Origin: Burkholderia sp. Ac-20365
GTDB taxonomy: Bacteria; Pseudomonadota; Gammaproteobacteria; Burkholderiales; Burkholderiaceae
Assembly (NCBI RefSeq): GCF_017104715.1
Contig: NZ_JAAGPI010000038.1
Coordinates: forward strand, 1-64,000
Direction of reading: 5' to 3'
DNA: 64,000 nt
This document shows positions 47,234 to 54,619 of the stretch, in pieces. The notes below the pieces were generated by a model. That model worked only from the letters and a program-made list of their open reading frames with translations, had not been told where the DNA came from and did no database searches. Made by a program: the position numbers and the translations under genes. Within the stretch, counting starts at the first letter, position 1; each line of letters starts with the position of its first letter.

Positions 47234-47425
47234 ATGGAAAAGAAACTCGCACAACGCATCGTCAGTTCCGCGCATCGCGCGGCCGAAGCGATCGCCAATG
47301 CACGCACGGATCTGCCCGAATTGCAACGGGATCAGATGTACAGCCGCATTTTCATCGGGCTGCTGGAAGACAATGTCGGCGCGGAAAACATCTCCGAACT
47401 GATCGACGCGCTCGCGAAGCCCTGA
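47234..47425 (+). CDS. small conserved-looking hypothetical protein
   Basis: This is a 63-residue, helix-rich, charged protein beginning MEKKLAQRIVSSAHRAAEAI and ending in an acidic/hydrophobic helix (ENISELIDALAKP). It has no signal peptide, membrane segment or recognised domain. The ATG at 47234 has only a weak site; a TTG 21 bp upstream is the alternative. Its stop codon abuts the stop of the converging MocR-type gene. It could be a small regulatory or adaptor protein, but nothing shows function. Confidence 0.55.
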   Translation: MEKKLAQRIVSSAHRAAEAIANARTDLPELQRDQMYSRIFIGLLEDNVGAENISELIDALAKP

Positions 47426-48835
47426 TCATCCCCGCCCGATCCGTTCGATGAAGCGCCACAACGCATCGTCGGTCGAATGCGGGACGTTGAAGCGAAACCA
47501 TGCGCTCGGCGCATCGTCGGGCAGGAAATAAGAGCCGGGCGCGAGCCAGATACCGTCGGAAAGCGCCGCCGTCGCAATCTCGCCCGCACGTTCCGGCTCG
47601 ACGGGCAAGCGGGCCAGCAGGAACAGCCCGGCGCGCGGCCGGTAAAACGCTTCGAGCCCGAGCGCATCCAGCCGCTCCTCGACGACGGCATGCGCGGCGC
47701 GCAGCCTGTCGTTCACGATCTCGACGTGGCGCGCGTAGCGCCCCTCATGCAGCACCTTGTCGACGATCCGCTCGATCGCCTCCGACGACGTCAGCCCCAC
47801 CGCCATCTTCGTGCGCGCCAGTTCGCGCAGCACGTCGCGCTCGGCGACTACATAGCCGCAGCGCAGCGCGGGCGTCACCGTCTTCGAAAAACCGCTGATG
47901 TACAGCACGCGGCGCAGGCCTTCCATCGCCGCGAACATCGGCGCGCCGGGCGAGCCGAGTTCGCGGCTCACGTCGTCCTCGATCACCCACATGCGGCTGC
48001 GCTCGGCGATCTGCAGCAGCCGGTACGCGCACGCCATGCCGTACGTCGCGCCCGTCGGGTTCTGCAGCGTCGTGTTGACGAAGATCGCCTTCGGATGATG
48101 CGTGTCGACGATCTGCTCGAACGCATCCGTGTCGATGCCCGCCGGCGTACGCGGCACGCCGATCACGTTCAGCCCGGCAAGCTTGAGAATCTGCAGCAGA
48201 TTGCAGTAGCCCGGATCTTCGACGACGACGGTATCGCCCGCGCGCAGCAGCGTGCGCACGATCAGATCGAGCGCCTGGGTCGCGCCTTGCGTCAGCAGCA
48301 CGTTCGACACCTCGACGGGCAGCCCGCGCCGGTCCATCTGCTCGGCGATTTTCGCGCGCAGCGGCGCAAAACCGTACGGATGCCCATAGTCGCCCAGACG
48401 CACGGCGGGCACGCGGCTCATCGCGCGAAACGCGTGCTGCAAGCCCGTTTCGTTGATCCATTCGTTCGGCAGCCAGCCGCAGCCCGCCTTGATCGGTACG
48501 GAGTGATCGGCGAATACGTCGGACAACAGCCAGTTCGCGGTGAGGCTGGGCGGCTGCCAGTCGACGGTGTGCGCATGCGTGGCCCCCGCGCGCGACGCGA
48601 CGCGATAGCCGGAACCGCGCCGTGCCGTCACGAGTCCCATCGACACGAGCCGGCTGTACGCCTCCGTCACCGTAAAGGTGCTCAGCGAATGTGACTGTGC
48701 AAGCTGGCGCACCGACGGCAGCAGCGCGCCCGCGCGCAGCGCATGGCTGTCGATCGCATGCGCGAAGCCTTGCACCACCTGCTCGACGAGCGTCGGCGCG
48801 GCGCGGCGGTCACGATCCAGTTCGAGTTCTATCAT
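47426..48835 (-). CDS. MocR/GntR-type regulator with aminotransferase-like domain
   Basis: This 469-residue protein has a GntR winged helix at about residues 1-75 (LVEQVVQGFAHAIDSHALRA; LSTFTVTEAYSRLVSMGLVT), then a long linker. A fold-type I aminotransferase-like domain follows (about 110-465), with the PLP-binding lysine in ISGFSKTVTPALR and an asparagine/proline motif FVNTTLQNPTGATYG. MocR proteins use PLP and a substrate amine as sensor. It is divergent from an omega-aminotransferase gene, its probable target. The 164-bp spacer carries three related 8-mers that fit a MocR binding pattern. Confidence 0.9.
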   Translation of the reverse strand: MIELELDRDRRAAPTLVEQVVQGFAHAIDSHALRAGALLPSVRQLAQSHSLSTFTVTEAYSRLVSMGLVTARRGSGYRVASRAGATHAHTVDWQPPSLTANWLLSDVFADHSVPIKAGCGWLPNEWINETGLQHAFRAMSRVPAVRLGDYGHPYGFAPLRAKIAEQMDRRGLPVEVSNVLLTQGATQALDLIVRTLLRAGDTVVVEDPGYCNLLQILKLAGLNVIGVPRTPAGIDTDAFEQIVDTHHPKAIFVNTTLQNPTGATYGMACAYRLLQIAERSRMWVIEDDVSRELGSPGAPMFAAMEGLRRVLYISGFSKTVTPALRCGYVVAERDVLRELARTKMAVGLTSSEAIERIVDKVLHEGRYARHVEIVNDRLRAAHAVVEERLDALGLEAFYRPRAGLFLLARLPVEPERAGEIATAALSDGIWLAPGSYFLPDDAPSAWFRFNVPHSTDDALWRFIERIGRG

Positions 48836-48889
48836 CCTGATTCATCCAGCGGGGCGGCAAAGGCAGCGTAGCAATCAGCACAAACCAGC

Positions 48890-48940
48890 ACAGTTCAAGC
48901 GATTCGACCAACACAGTTAGCAGCGCAGTGAGTGAACTGT
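48890..48940. promoter_or_regulatory. candidate MocR binding region (three related 8-mers)
   Basis: ACAGTTCA (48890-48897), ACAGTTAG (48913-48920) and TGAACTGT (48933-48940) lie in the divergent spacer. The first and third are exact inverted repeats; the second is a direct repeat of the first. Spacings of 23 and 20 bp place them on about the same helix face. Such direct-plus-inverted arrangements are known for MocR regulators such as GabR and TauR. Confidence 0.5.
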
Positions 48941-48999
48941 TTATGTCCGCCATTTAACCTCGGACGCTACAGTTTCGCTACCTATTCGAGGAGAGACCC

Positions 49000-50328
49000 A
49001 TGACTTCGCGCCCCGTGATCGACGACCTGTCGAACTTCTGGATGCCGTTCACCGCCAACCGTCAGTTCAAGGCTGCGCCGCGCCTGCTGGAATCGGCCAA
49101 AGGCATGTACTACCGCTCGACCGACGGTCGCGACGTGCTCGACGCATGCGCGGGCCTGTGGTGCGTGAACGCGGGTCACGGCCGTGACGAGATCGTCGCC
49201 GCCGTCCAGAAGCAGGCCGCGACGCTCGATTTCGCGCCGACCTTCCAGATGGGCCACCCGCTCGCGTTCGAAGCGGCGTCGAAAGTCGCGGAACTGATGC
49301 CCGAAGGGCTCGACCGCGTGTTCTTCACGAATTCCGGCTCCGAATCCGTCGACACCGCGTTGAAGATCGCGCTCGCCTACCACCGCGCGCGCGGCGAAGG
49401 CCAGCGCACGCGCCTGATCGGCCGTGAGCGCGGCTATCACGGCGTGGGCTTCGGCGGCATTTCGGTTGGCGGCATTGCGCCGAACCGCAAGACGTTCTCG
49501 GGCGCGCTGCTGCCGTCCATCGATCACCTGCCGCACACGCACAACCTCGAACACAACGCGTTCTCGAAGGGCCAGCCGGCCTGGGGCGCGCATCTCGCCG
49601 AGGAACTGGAGCGCATCGTCGCGCTGCACGATGCGTCGACGATCGCCGCCGTGATCGTCGAGCCGGTTGCCGGTTCGACGGGCGTACTGATCCCGCCGCA
49701 AGGCTACCTGCAGAAGCTGCGCGATATCTGCACGAAGCACGGCATCCTGCTGATTTTCGACGAAGTGATCACGGGCTTCGGCCGCCTCGGCGCGGCGACC
49801 GCCAGCGAGTATTTCGGCGTGAAGCCCGATCTGCTGACGATGGCCAAGGCGATCAACAACGCATCGGTGCCGATGGGTGCCGTCGCGGCGAGCCGCACGG
49901 TGCACGACACGATCGTCAACGCCGGCGCGCAAGGCGCAATCGAGCTGTTCCATGGCTATACGTACTCGGCGCACCCGCTCGCGGCCGCCGCGTGCGTCGC
50001 GACGCTTGATCTGTACCGCAGCGAAGGCCTGTTCGAGCGCGCGGCTGCGATGGCGCCGAAGTTCGAAGCCGCCGCTCACGCGCTGCGCGATGCGAAGCAT
50101 GTGAAGGACGTCCGCAACCTCGGCATGGTGGCGGGTATCGAACTCGAATCTCGCGACGGCGCGCCGGGCGCGCGTGCGTACGAGGCGTTCGTCAAGTGCT
50201 TCGAAGCGGGCGTGCTGATCCGCTTCACGGGCGATATCCTCGCGTTCTCGCCGCCGCTGATCATCGACGAAGCGCAGATCGATCAGGTCTTCCAGACGGT
50301 GCGCAACGCACTGGCTTCGATTCAGTAA
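49000..50328 (+). CDS. omega-amino acid--pyruvate aminotransferase
   Basis: This 442-residue class III (fold I) PLP aminotransferase starts MTSRPVIDDLSNFWMPFTAN, typical of beta-alanine/omega-amino acid:pyruvate transaminases, including the WMPF motif. The PLP-binding lysine is Lys283 (LLTMAKAINNASVPMG), with Asp254 in IFDEVITGFGR. It should convert omega-amino acids such as beta-alanine or 4-aminobutyrate to semialdehydes, with pyruvate becoming alanine. GAGGAGA precedes the ATG. A partner semialdehyde dehydrogenase, often adjacent, is absent here. Regulated probably by the divergent MocR protein. A strong hairpin follows. Confidence 0.9.
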   Translation: MTSRPVIDDLSNFWMPFTANRQFKAAPRLLESAKGMYYRSTDGRDVLDACAGLWCVNAGHGRDEIVAAVQKQAATLDFAPTFQMGHPLAFEAASKVAELMPEGLDRVFFTNSGSESVDTALKIALAYHRARGEGQRTRLIGRERGYHGVGFGGISVGGIAPNRKTFSGALLPSIDHLPHTHNLEHNAFSKGQPAWGAHLAEELERIVALHDASTIAAVIVEPVAGSTGVLIPPQGYLQKLRDICTKHGILLIFDEVITGFGRLGAATASEYFGVKPDLLTMAKAINNASVPMGAVAASRTVHDTIVNAGAQGAIELFHGYTYSAHPLAAAACVATLDLYRSEGLFERAAAMAPKFEAAAHALRDAKHVKDVRNLGMVAGIELESRDGAPGARAYEAFVKCFEAGVLIRFTGDILAFSPPLIIDEAQIDQVFQTVRNALASIQ

Positions 50329-50340
50329 GTTCTGTTTGAT

Positions 50341-50364
50341 GCACCGCTGCGCCCGCAGCGGTGC
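50341..50364 (+). terminator. hairpin after the aminotransferase gene
   Basis: A perfect 10-bp stem GCACCGCTGC/GCAGCGGTGC with a 4-nt loop lies 12 nt after the stop codon. It has no T-run. It is likely a Rho-independent-like or mRNA-stabilising hairpin. Confidence 0.5.
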
Positions 50365-50618
50365 TCCCCGCCAGTCTTCAATGATGCGCACGCGCGGTCC
50401 GCGTGTGCGCAGCCTTCTTCACGGCAGTTCACCGCCCGCCCCATCCGCTATCCCGCTTCGACACGGCTTCGGCCACGCGCGAGCGCTTCTCCATCGATTC
50501 GCACTGCGTTGCAGTAACGCTGCACGCGGATCCGAAGTGCAACGAAAGGTGCGCGATACACCGATAGCGTCTATGGTTTACGTCAAAGACCGGTGATCGA
50601 ACCGTCAGGAGACGCCTT

Positions 50619-50870
50619 ATGAATACGCAGACAGTCAGAGCGGGCGCACATATAGAAGGCATTCACTGGGTCGCGGAGTACGCGGAAACGATGCACGAGA
50701 TCCGCATTTTCCGCGAAGGCCAGGAAGTGGACGTGCACAATGCGCCGTCTACGCTTTTCGGCGACGAAGAGAACGCCGGTTCGAAAAGCTGCGCGGACCA
50801 TCGCGCGGCGGAAGCGGCCGTGCTCGCGTATCTGCGTCATTTCGTGGCCGAGCACGACGCAGAAGAGTGA
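50619..50870 (+). CDS. small hypothetical protein
   Basis: This is an 83-residue, acidic, soluble protein (MNTQTVRAGAHIEGIHWVAE; end RHFVAEHDAEE). It has no signal peptide or membrane segment. The predicted order is beta-strands in the first half and a helix at the end. AGGAG lies 7 bp before the ATG, and a strong bidirectional terminator follows, both supporting a real gene. It stands 290 bp after the aminotransferase with its own likely promoter. No family is recognised with certainty; similar short proteins are common as unknowns in this group. Confidence 0.6.
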   Translation: MNTQTVRAGAHIEGIHWVAEYAETMHEIRIFREGQEVDVHNAPSTLFGDEENAGSKSCADHRAAEAAVLAYLRHFVAEHDAEE

Positions 50871-50893
50871 TGACCCGCGCGGCCTGAAAAGTA

Positions 50894-50919
50894 AAAGGCC
50901 AGCCGTACGGCTGGCCTTT
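50894..50919. terminator. bidirectional terminator
   Basis: AAAGGCCAGCCGT followed by its exact reverse complement makes a 26-bp perfect palindrome, with A-run on one side and T-run on the other for both strands. It lies between the converging small hypothetical gene and the ABC binding-protein gene. Confidence 0.85.
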
Positions 50920-50942
50920 GGCATGCGTCCGTTACAGCGAAA

Positions 50943-52163
50943 TCAGTCTGCGGGACGCAGTTTCTTCACTTCGGCGTCGGACGGCTGCACGCTCGCGCCA
51001 TCGATATAACGATACGACGTCATCACGCCCTTGCCGTCCTTGAGCGCCGTCACGCCGACGAACGCGCCCATCGTGGACTGGTTGTCCTGCGGGCGATAGG
51101 TGATCGGCCCGAACGGCGTATCGACATTCAAGCCCTTGAACGCGGCCGCGAGCTTGTCGGGATCGGTCGAACCTGCCTTTTTGATGCCATTCGCGATCGA
51201 CATCAGCGCCGCATAGCCGACCACCGAGCCGAGGCGCGGATAGTCGTGATACTTCGCTTCGTAGTCGGCGACGAACTTCTTGTTGGCGGGGGTATCGACG
51301 GAATACCACGGATAGCCCGTCACGATCCAGCCGACAGGCGCTTCTGCGCCGAGCGTGTCGAGATAATCGGGCTCGCCGGTCAGCAGCGAGACGACGCTGC
51401 GGTCCTTGAAGAGGCCGCGCGTATTGCCCTCACGCACGAACTTGCCGAGGTCCGCGCTGAACAGCACGTTGAAGATGGCGTCGGGTTTCGCGTCGGCGAG
51501 TGCCTGCACGGTCGAGCCGGCGTCGAGGTTGCCGAGCGGCGTGGCCTGTTCGGTGACGAACTCGACGTCGGGCTGCGCGGCCTTCAGCAGCTTCTTGAAG
51601 GTCGCGGCTGCCGACTGGCCGTATTCATAGTTCGGATAGACGAGCGCCCAGCGTTTCTTGTGCAGCTTCGCGGCTTCGGGGACGAGCATCGCGACCTGCA
51701 TGTAGGTGGACGGACGCAGACGGTACGTGTACTTGTTGCCATCGGCCCAGACGATCTTGTCGGTGAGCGGTTCGGCGGCGAGGAAGAACATGCGCTTCTG
51801 CTTCGCGAAGTCGGTCAGCGCGAGACCTGTGTTAGACAGATAGCCGCCGAATAGCAGTTGCACCTGCTCGCGCGCGATCAGTTCTTGCGCGACGCGGATT
51901 GTGTCGCCGGGGTTAGCGTTGTCGTCACGCGAGACGACTTCGAGTTTTTTGCCTAGCACGCCGCCGGCTGCGTTGACCTGATCGAGTGCGAGGTTCCAGC
52001 CGTTTTTGTACGGCATGAGGAATGCCGGTTGCGCTTTGTAGCTGTTGATTTCGCCGATTTTTATGGTTTGTTGCGCGGATGCGCTGTTTGCTGTTAGCGA
52101 TAGTGTCGCTGTGACAGCCAGTGAAGCCGCTATGCGGAAAGTCCATGCTGCGCGCGAGGTCAT
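50943..52163 (-). CDS. branched-chain-type ABC transporter, periplasmic binding protein
   Basis: This 406-residue Peripla_BP_6 (LivJ/K-type) solute-binding protein has a signal peptide at about 1-30 (ending ANSASA). The mature N terminus IKIGEINSYKAQPAFLMPYK and VNAAGGVLGKKLEVVSRDD are typical. It should feed the LivHM-LivG-LivF transporter encoded upstream, although a LIR element (52318-52971) separates them. Ligand classes of this family include branched-chain amino acids, amides, urea and aromatic acids. The pca genes beyond suggest an aromatic acid. The ATG at 52163 has a GGGAG site; longer frames run into the LIR flank and are rejected. Confidence 0.88.
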   Translation of the reverse strand: MTSRAAWTFRIAASLAVTATLSLTANSASAQQTIKIGEINSYKAQPAFLMPYKNGWNLALDQVNAAGGVLGKKLEVVSRDDNANPGDTIRVAQELIAREQVQLLFGGYLSNTGLALTDFAKQKRMFFLAAEPLTDKIVWADGNKYTYRLRPSTYMQVAMLVPEAAKLHKKRWALVYPNYEYGQSAAATFKKLLKAAQPDVEFVTEQATPLGNLDAGSTVQALADAKPDAIFNVLFSADLGKFVREGNTRGLFKDRSVVSLLTGEPDYLDTLGAEAPVGWIVTGYPWYSVDTPANKKFVADYEAKYHDYPRLGSVVGYAALMSIANGIKKAGSTDPDKLAAAFKGLNVDTPFGPITYRPQDNQSTMGAFVGVTALKDGKGVMTSYRYIDGASVQPSDAEVKKLRPAD

Positions 52164-52270
52164 GCGTTGCTCCCTTTGTTCTCGGTTTGCTGGCGCTGAC
52201 CGCGCCGCGTGAAGTGTGCATCGTAACGGTTCTGGGTTTTTTTGTGTCTTGGTTTGGTTTGGTTTTCGCT

Positions 52271-52320
52271 GGTGTGTTTTTCCTGGGTTTGCGCAGGTGT
52301 GTTTTTCCTGGGTTTGCGCT
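52271..52320. repeat. 25-bp tandem duplication at the LIR copy 2 border
   Basis: Two adjacent 25-bp units, 52271-52295 and 52296-52320, differ only in the last base. Each contains GGTGTGTTTTTCCTGGG. The second unit ends inside the outer end of LIR copy 2 (its GCT at 52318-52320). The duplication lies within the leader of the binding-protein gene. Confidence 0.85.
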
Positions 52321-52971
52321 GGCATCCGCGGTTTGGCTTGCCCGCTTCACGCGTCGCCCCTGTGCGGGGCGGCACTTACTTTCTTTGCCGCCGCAAAGAA
52401 AGTAAGCAAAGAAAGCGGGCTAACACCGCCCGTTCTAGTTCTTGCCTGAGGGCCCCCAGCAGTTCCTCCGCTTCACACGGCGTTCTGCCATTCAATGCCC
52501 GTTGCCAACGCTCCGAATAGGCGCCTCACCCGCGTCAATCACCCGTAGCGCAACCAGCGGCAGCGAATGGTTAATGCCGCCCAGGTGGCAAACTGTGTGT
52601 CGGTCGTAGTGCTTCACACGTCGGCGCTCTTACGACACCGATCGTGCTTTTCTGTCCGGAGTGAAACGTGTATGGCGCGAAAGCCGACACACAGTTTGCC
52701 GCTATAGAACGTGTGAGATTTGATCGCGTGTGTGGCGACGCGGGAGTGTGAAGTGGGTGAGGCGCTCAATAAGAGCGTAGGCAACGGGCAGTGAAAGGCA
52801 GAGCGCCGTTTGAAGCGGAGGACCCGTTGGGGGCCCTCAGGCATGAACAAGTGCTGGCGGTGTTCAGCGGCTTTCTTTTGCCTACTTTTCTTTGCCGCGG
52901 CAAAGAAAAGTAGGTGCCGCCCCGCACAGGGGCGACGCGTGAAGCAGGCAAGACAAAACGCGGATGCCAGC
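52318..52971. repeat. LIR element, complete copy 2 (B arm left, A arm right)
   Basis: This is a 654-bp imperfect inverted repeat, opposite in orientation to copy 1. The B near-palindrome is at 52375-52406, the A perfect 34-bp palindrome at 52881-52914, the inner inverted repeat at 52587-52603 and 52684-52700, and the 40-bp core at 52624-52663 in the exact centre. The A arm faces the 3' end of livF, the B arm the start of the binding-protein gene. The outer flank with AGCGTCGCAAGACAAGCC follows on the right. An extra detached end block CGCGGATGCCAGC lies at 53058-53070. Confidence 0.9.
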
Positions 52972-53057
52972 GAAAACAAAAGCAAACCACAACAGCGTCG
53001 CAAGACAAGCCAACGCACGTGCCACACAGGGACAACACTAGCAAACCAATAACATCA

Positions 53058-53070
53058 CGCGGATGCCAGC
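53058..53070. repeat. detached LIR end block
   Basis: CGCGGATGCCAGC, identical to the outer end of every LIR copy, recurs here about 87 bp beyond the right border of copy 2. It is preceded by a degenerate arm fragment (GTGCCACACAGGGACAAC resembles the GTGCCGCCCCGCACAGGGGC block). It looks like a remnant of a second, decayed arm. Confidence 0.7.
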
Positions 53071-53102
53071 AAAAACCAACCCCAAACTCAACCCCTACCC
53101 CA

Positions 53103-53816
53103 TCAAACCCCCAAATACGTACGCCGCAGCGCCTCATCCCCAACAAGCTCAGCCATCGCGCCATCAAACCTTATCTGCCCTTTCTCAAGCACATAAGCCC
53201 GATCACAAACAAGCTCAGCGAAATGCACATTCTGCTCGGAGAGCAAAATCGCCAACCCTTCCCGCTTGAGCTCAAGAATCATATTTGCCATCTGCTCGAC
53301 GATCACCGGCGCAACACCCTCAGAAGGCTCGTCGAGCAAGACAAGATATGGATTCCCCATCAACGTCCGCGACACCGTCAGCATCTGCTGCTCGCCGCCG
53401 CTCATCTGCCCGCCCATTCGCTTCGGCATCTCGCCGAGATTCGGAAACAGCTTGAAGAGTTTTTCGGGCGTCCAGGAAGGCGCGCCTTCACGTACCGGCT
53501 GACGCCCGGTATCGAGATTCTCCAGCACCGTAAGCCCAGTGAACACACGACGATCCTCGGGCACGTAACCCAGCCCCATCCGCGCAATCCGATGCGGCTG
53601 CAACGCGGAAATATCGACGCCGTTGAAATGAAGCACACCCTCACGGCGCGGCATCAATCCCATGATCGACTTCATCGTCGTCGATTTGCCCGCGCCGCTG
53701 CGACCCATCAACGCAACGACTTCGCCACGCCCGACTTCAAGGCTCACGTCGAAGAGAATTTGCGCGCGGCCATAGAACGCATTCAAGCCGTCAATCTTCA
53801 GCAACGGTGCGTTCAT
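53103..53816 (-). CDS. livF: branched-chain-type ABC transporter ATPase LivF
   Basis: This is a 237-residue ATP-binding subunit. Walker A is GRSGAGKST, signature MSGGEQQMLTVSRTL, Walker B LVLLDEPSEGVAP. The short length and VPEDRRVFTGLTVLEN are typical of LivF. The ATG overlaps the livG stop by 4 bases, so translation is coupled. Its stop lies in the A/C-rich margin of LIR copy 2. It should pair with LivG to energise import. The livF symbol denotes family position; the substrate may not be a branched-chain amino acid. Confidence 0.92.
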   Translation of the reverse strand: MNAPLLKIDGLNAFYGRAQILFDVSLEVGRGEVVALMGRSGAGKSTTMKSIMGLMPRREGVLHFNGVDISALQPHRIARMGLGYVPEDRRVFTGLTVLENLDTGRQPVREGAPSWTPEKLFKLFPNLGEMPKRMGGQMSGGEQQMLTVSRTLMGNPYLVLLDEPSEGVAPVIVEQMANMILELKREGLAILLSEQNVHFAELVCDRAYVLEKGQIRFDGAMAELVGDEALRRTYLGV

Positions 53817-54619
53817 GCGCGCGGCTCCGTTTGTGTCGCGCCGTCGTCGCGCGAAAGTGCCGCGCGCGGCTGGAACGTCTTGCCCGTGCCGAAGTAGACA
53901 GCCTGTACGTTGGCGTCGGCGCGTATCGCGTCGGCGTCGCCCTGCGCGATCAGCTTGCCGCGCGCAAGCACGATGATGCGATCCGCACTGGAAAACACGA
54001 CGTCCATGCTGTGCTCCGTAAACAACACGCCGATGTTGCGTTCAAGCGAAAGACGCCTCGTCAACGCCATCAACTCGGTACGCTCCTTCGGCGCCATGCC
54101 CGCCGTCGGCTCATCCATCAGCAACAGCTTCGGGCGGTTGGCAAGCGCAATCGCCATTTCGACGCGCTTCACATCGCCATACGCAAGCACACTGCACGCG
54201 CGCTGCGCATGCGTGGCCATGCCGACCTGTTCGAGTAGCGCAAGCGCTTCGTCTGCGAAGTGGGATGCTGCCCGCTTCCACAAACCGTATAGACGCTTTT
54301 CGCGCGACACGAGCGCCATCTGCACGTTTTCGAGCACCGTCATCGAGTTAAAGGTCGCCGCGACCTGAAACGTGCGGCCGACGCCGCGCCGCCAGATATC
54401 GCGCGGACGCATGCCGACCAGTTCGTGTCCGTCGAGCATCACCGAGCCATGCGTCGGACGCAGTTGTCCATTGAGGATGTTGAAGCATGTCGATTTGCCC
54501 GCGCCGTTCGGGCCGATCAATGCAAGCAGTTCGCCGGGTTTTACGTCGAAAGAAACATCGTCGACGGCTTTCACGCCGCCAAACGACATCGACAGATTCG
54601 ATACACGCAGAAGGCTCAT
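53813..54619 (-). CDS. livG: branched-chain-type ABC transporter ATPase LivG
   Basis: This 268-residue second ATPase subunit has Walker A GPNGAGKST (37-45), Walker B LLLMDEPTAGMAP, and the late H-motif region LFTEHSMDVVFSSADRI. The ABC signature is the variant LAYGDVKRVEMA in place of the commoner LSGGQ; LivG proteins normally have LAYGxxRxLE, so the deviation is modest. The ATG overlaps the permease stop (ATGA), and its own stop overlaps livF, making one tight operon. C-terminal residues after about 240 are variable. Confidence 0.92.
   Translation of the reverse strand: MSLLRVSNLSMSFGGVKAVDDVSFDVKPGELLALIGPNGAGKSTCFNILNGQLRPTHGSVMLDGHELVGMRPRDIWRRGVGRTFQVAATFNSMTVLENVQMALVSREKRLYGLWKRAASHFADEALALLEQVGMATHAQRACSVLAYGDVKRVEMAIALANRPKLLLMDEPTAGMAPKERTELMALTRRLSLERNIGVLFTEHSMDVVFSSADRIIVLARGKLIAQGDADAIRADANVQAVYFGTGKTFQPRAALSRDDGATQTEPRA

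Noticed and set aside
52318..52971. LIR copy as an insertion sequence or MITE
   Set aside because: There is no transposase gene and no clear short target duplication at the borders. A MITE origin stays possible but is not supported by the sequence seen.
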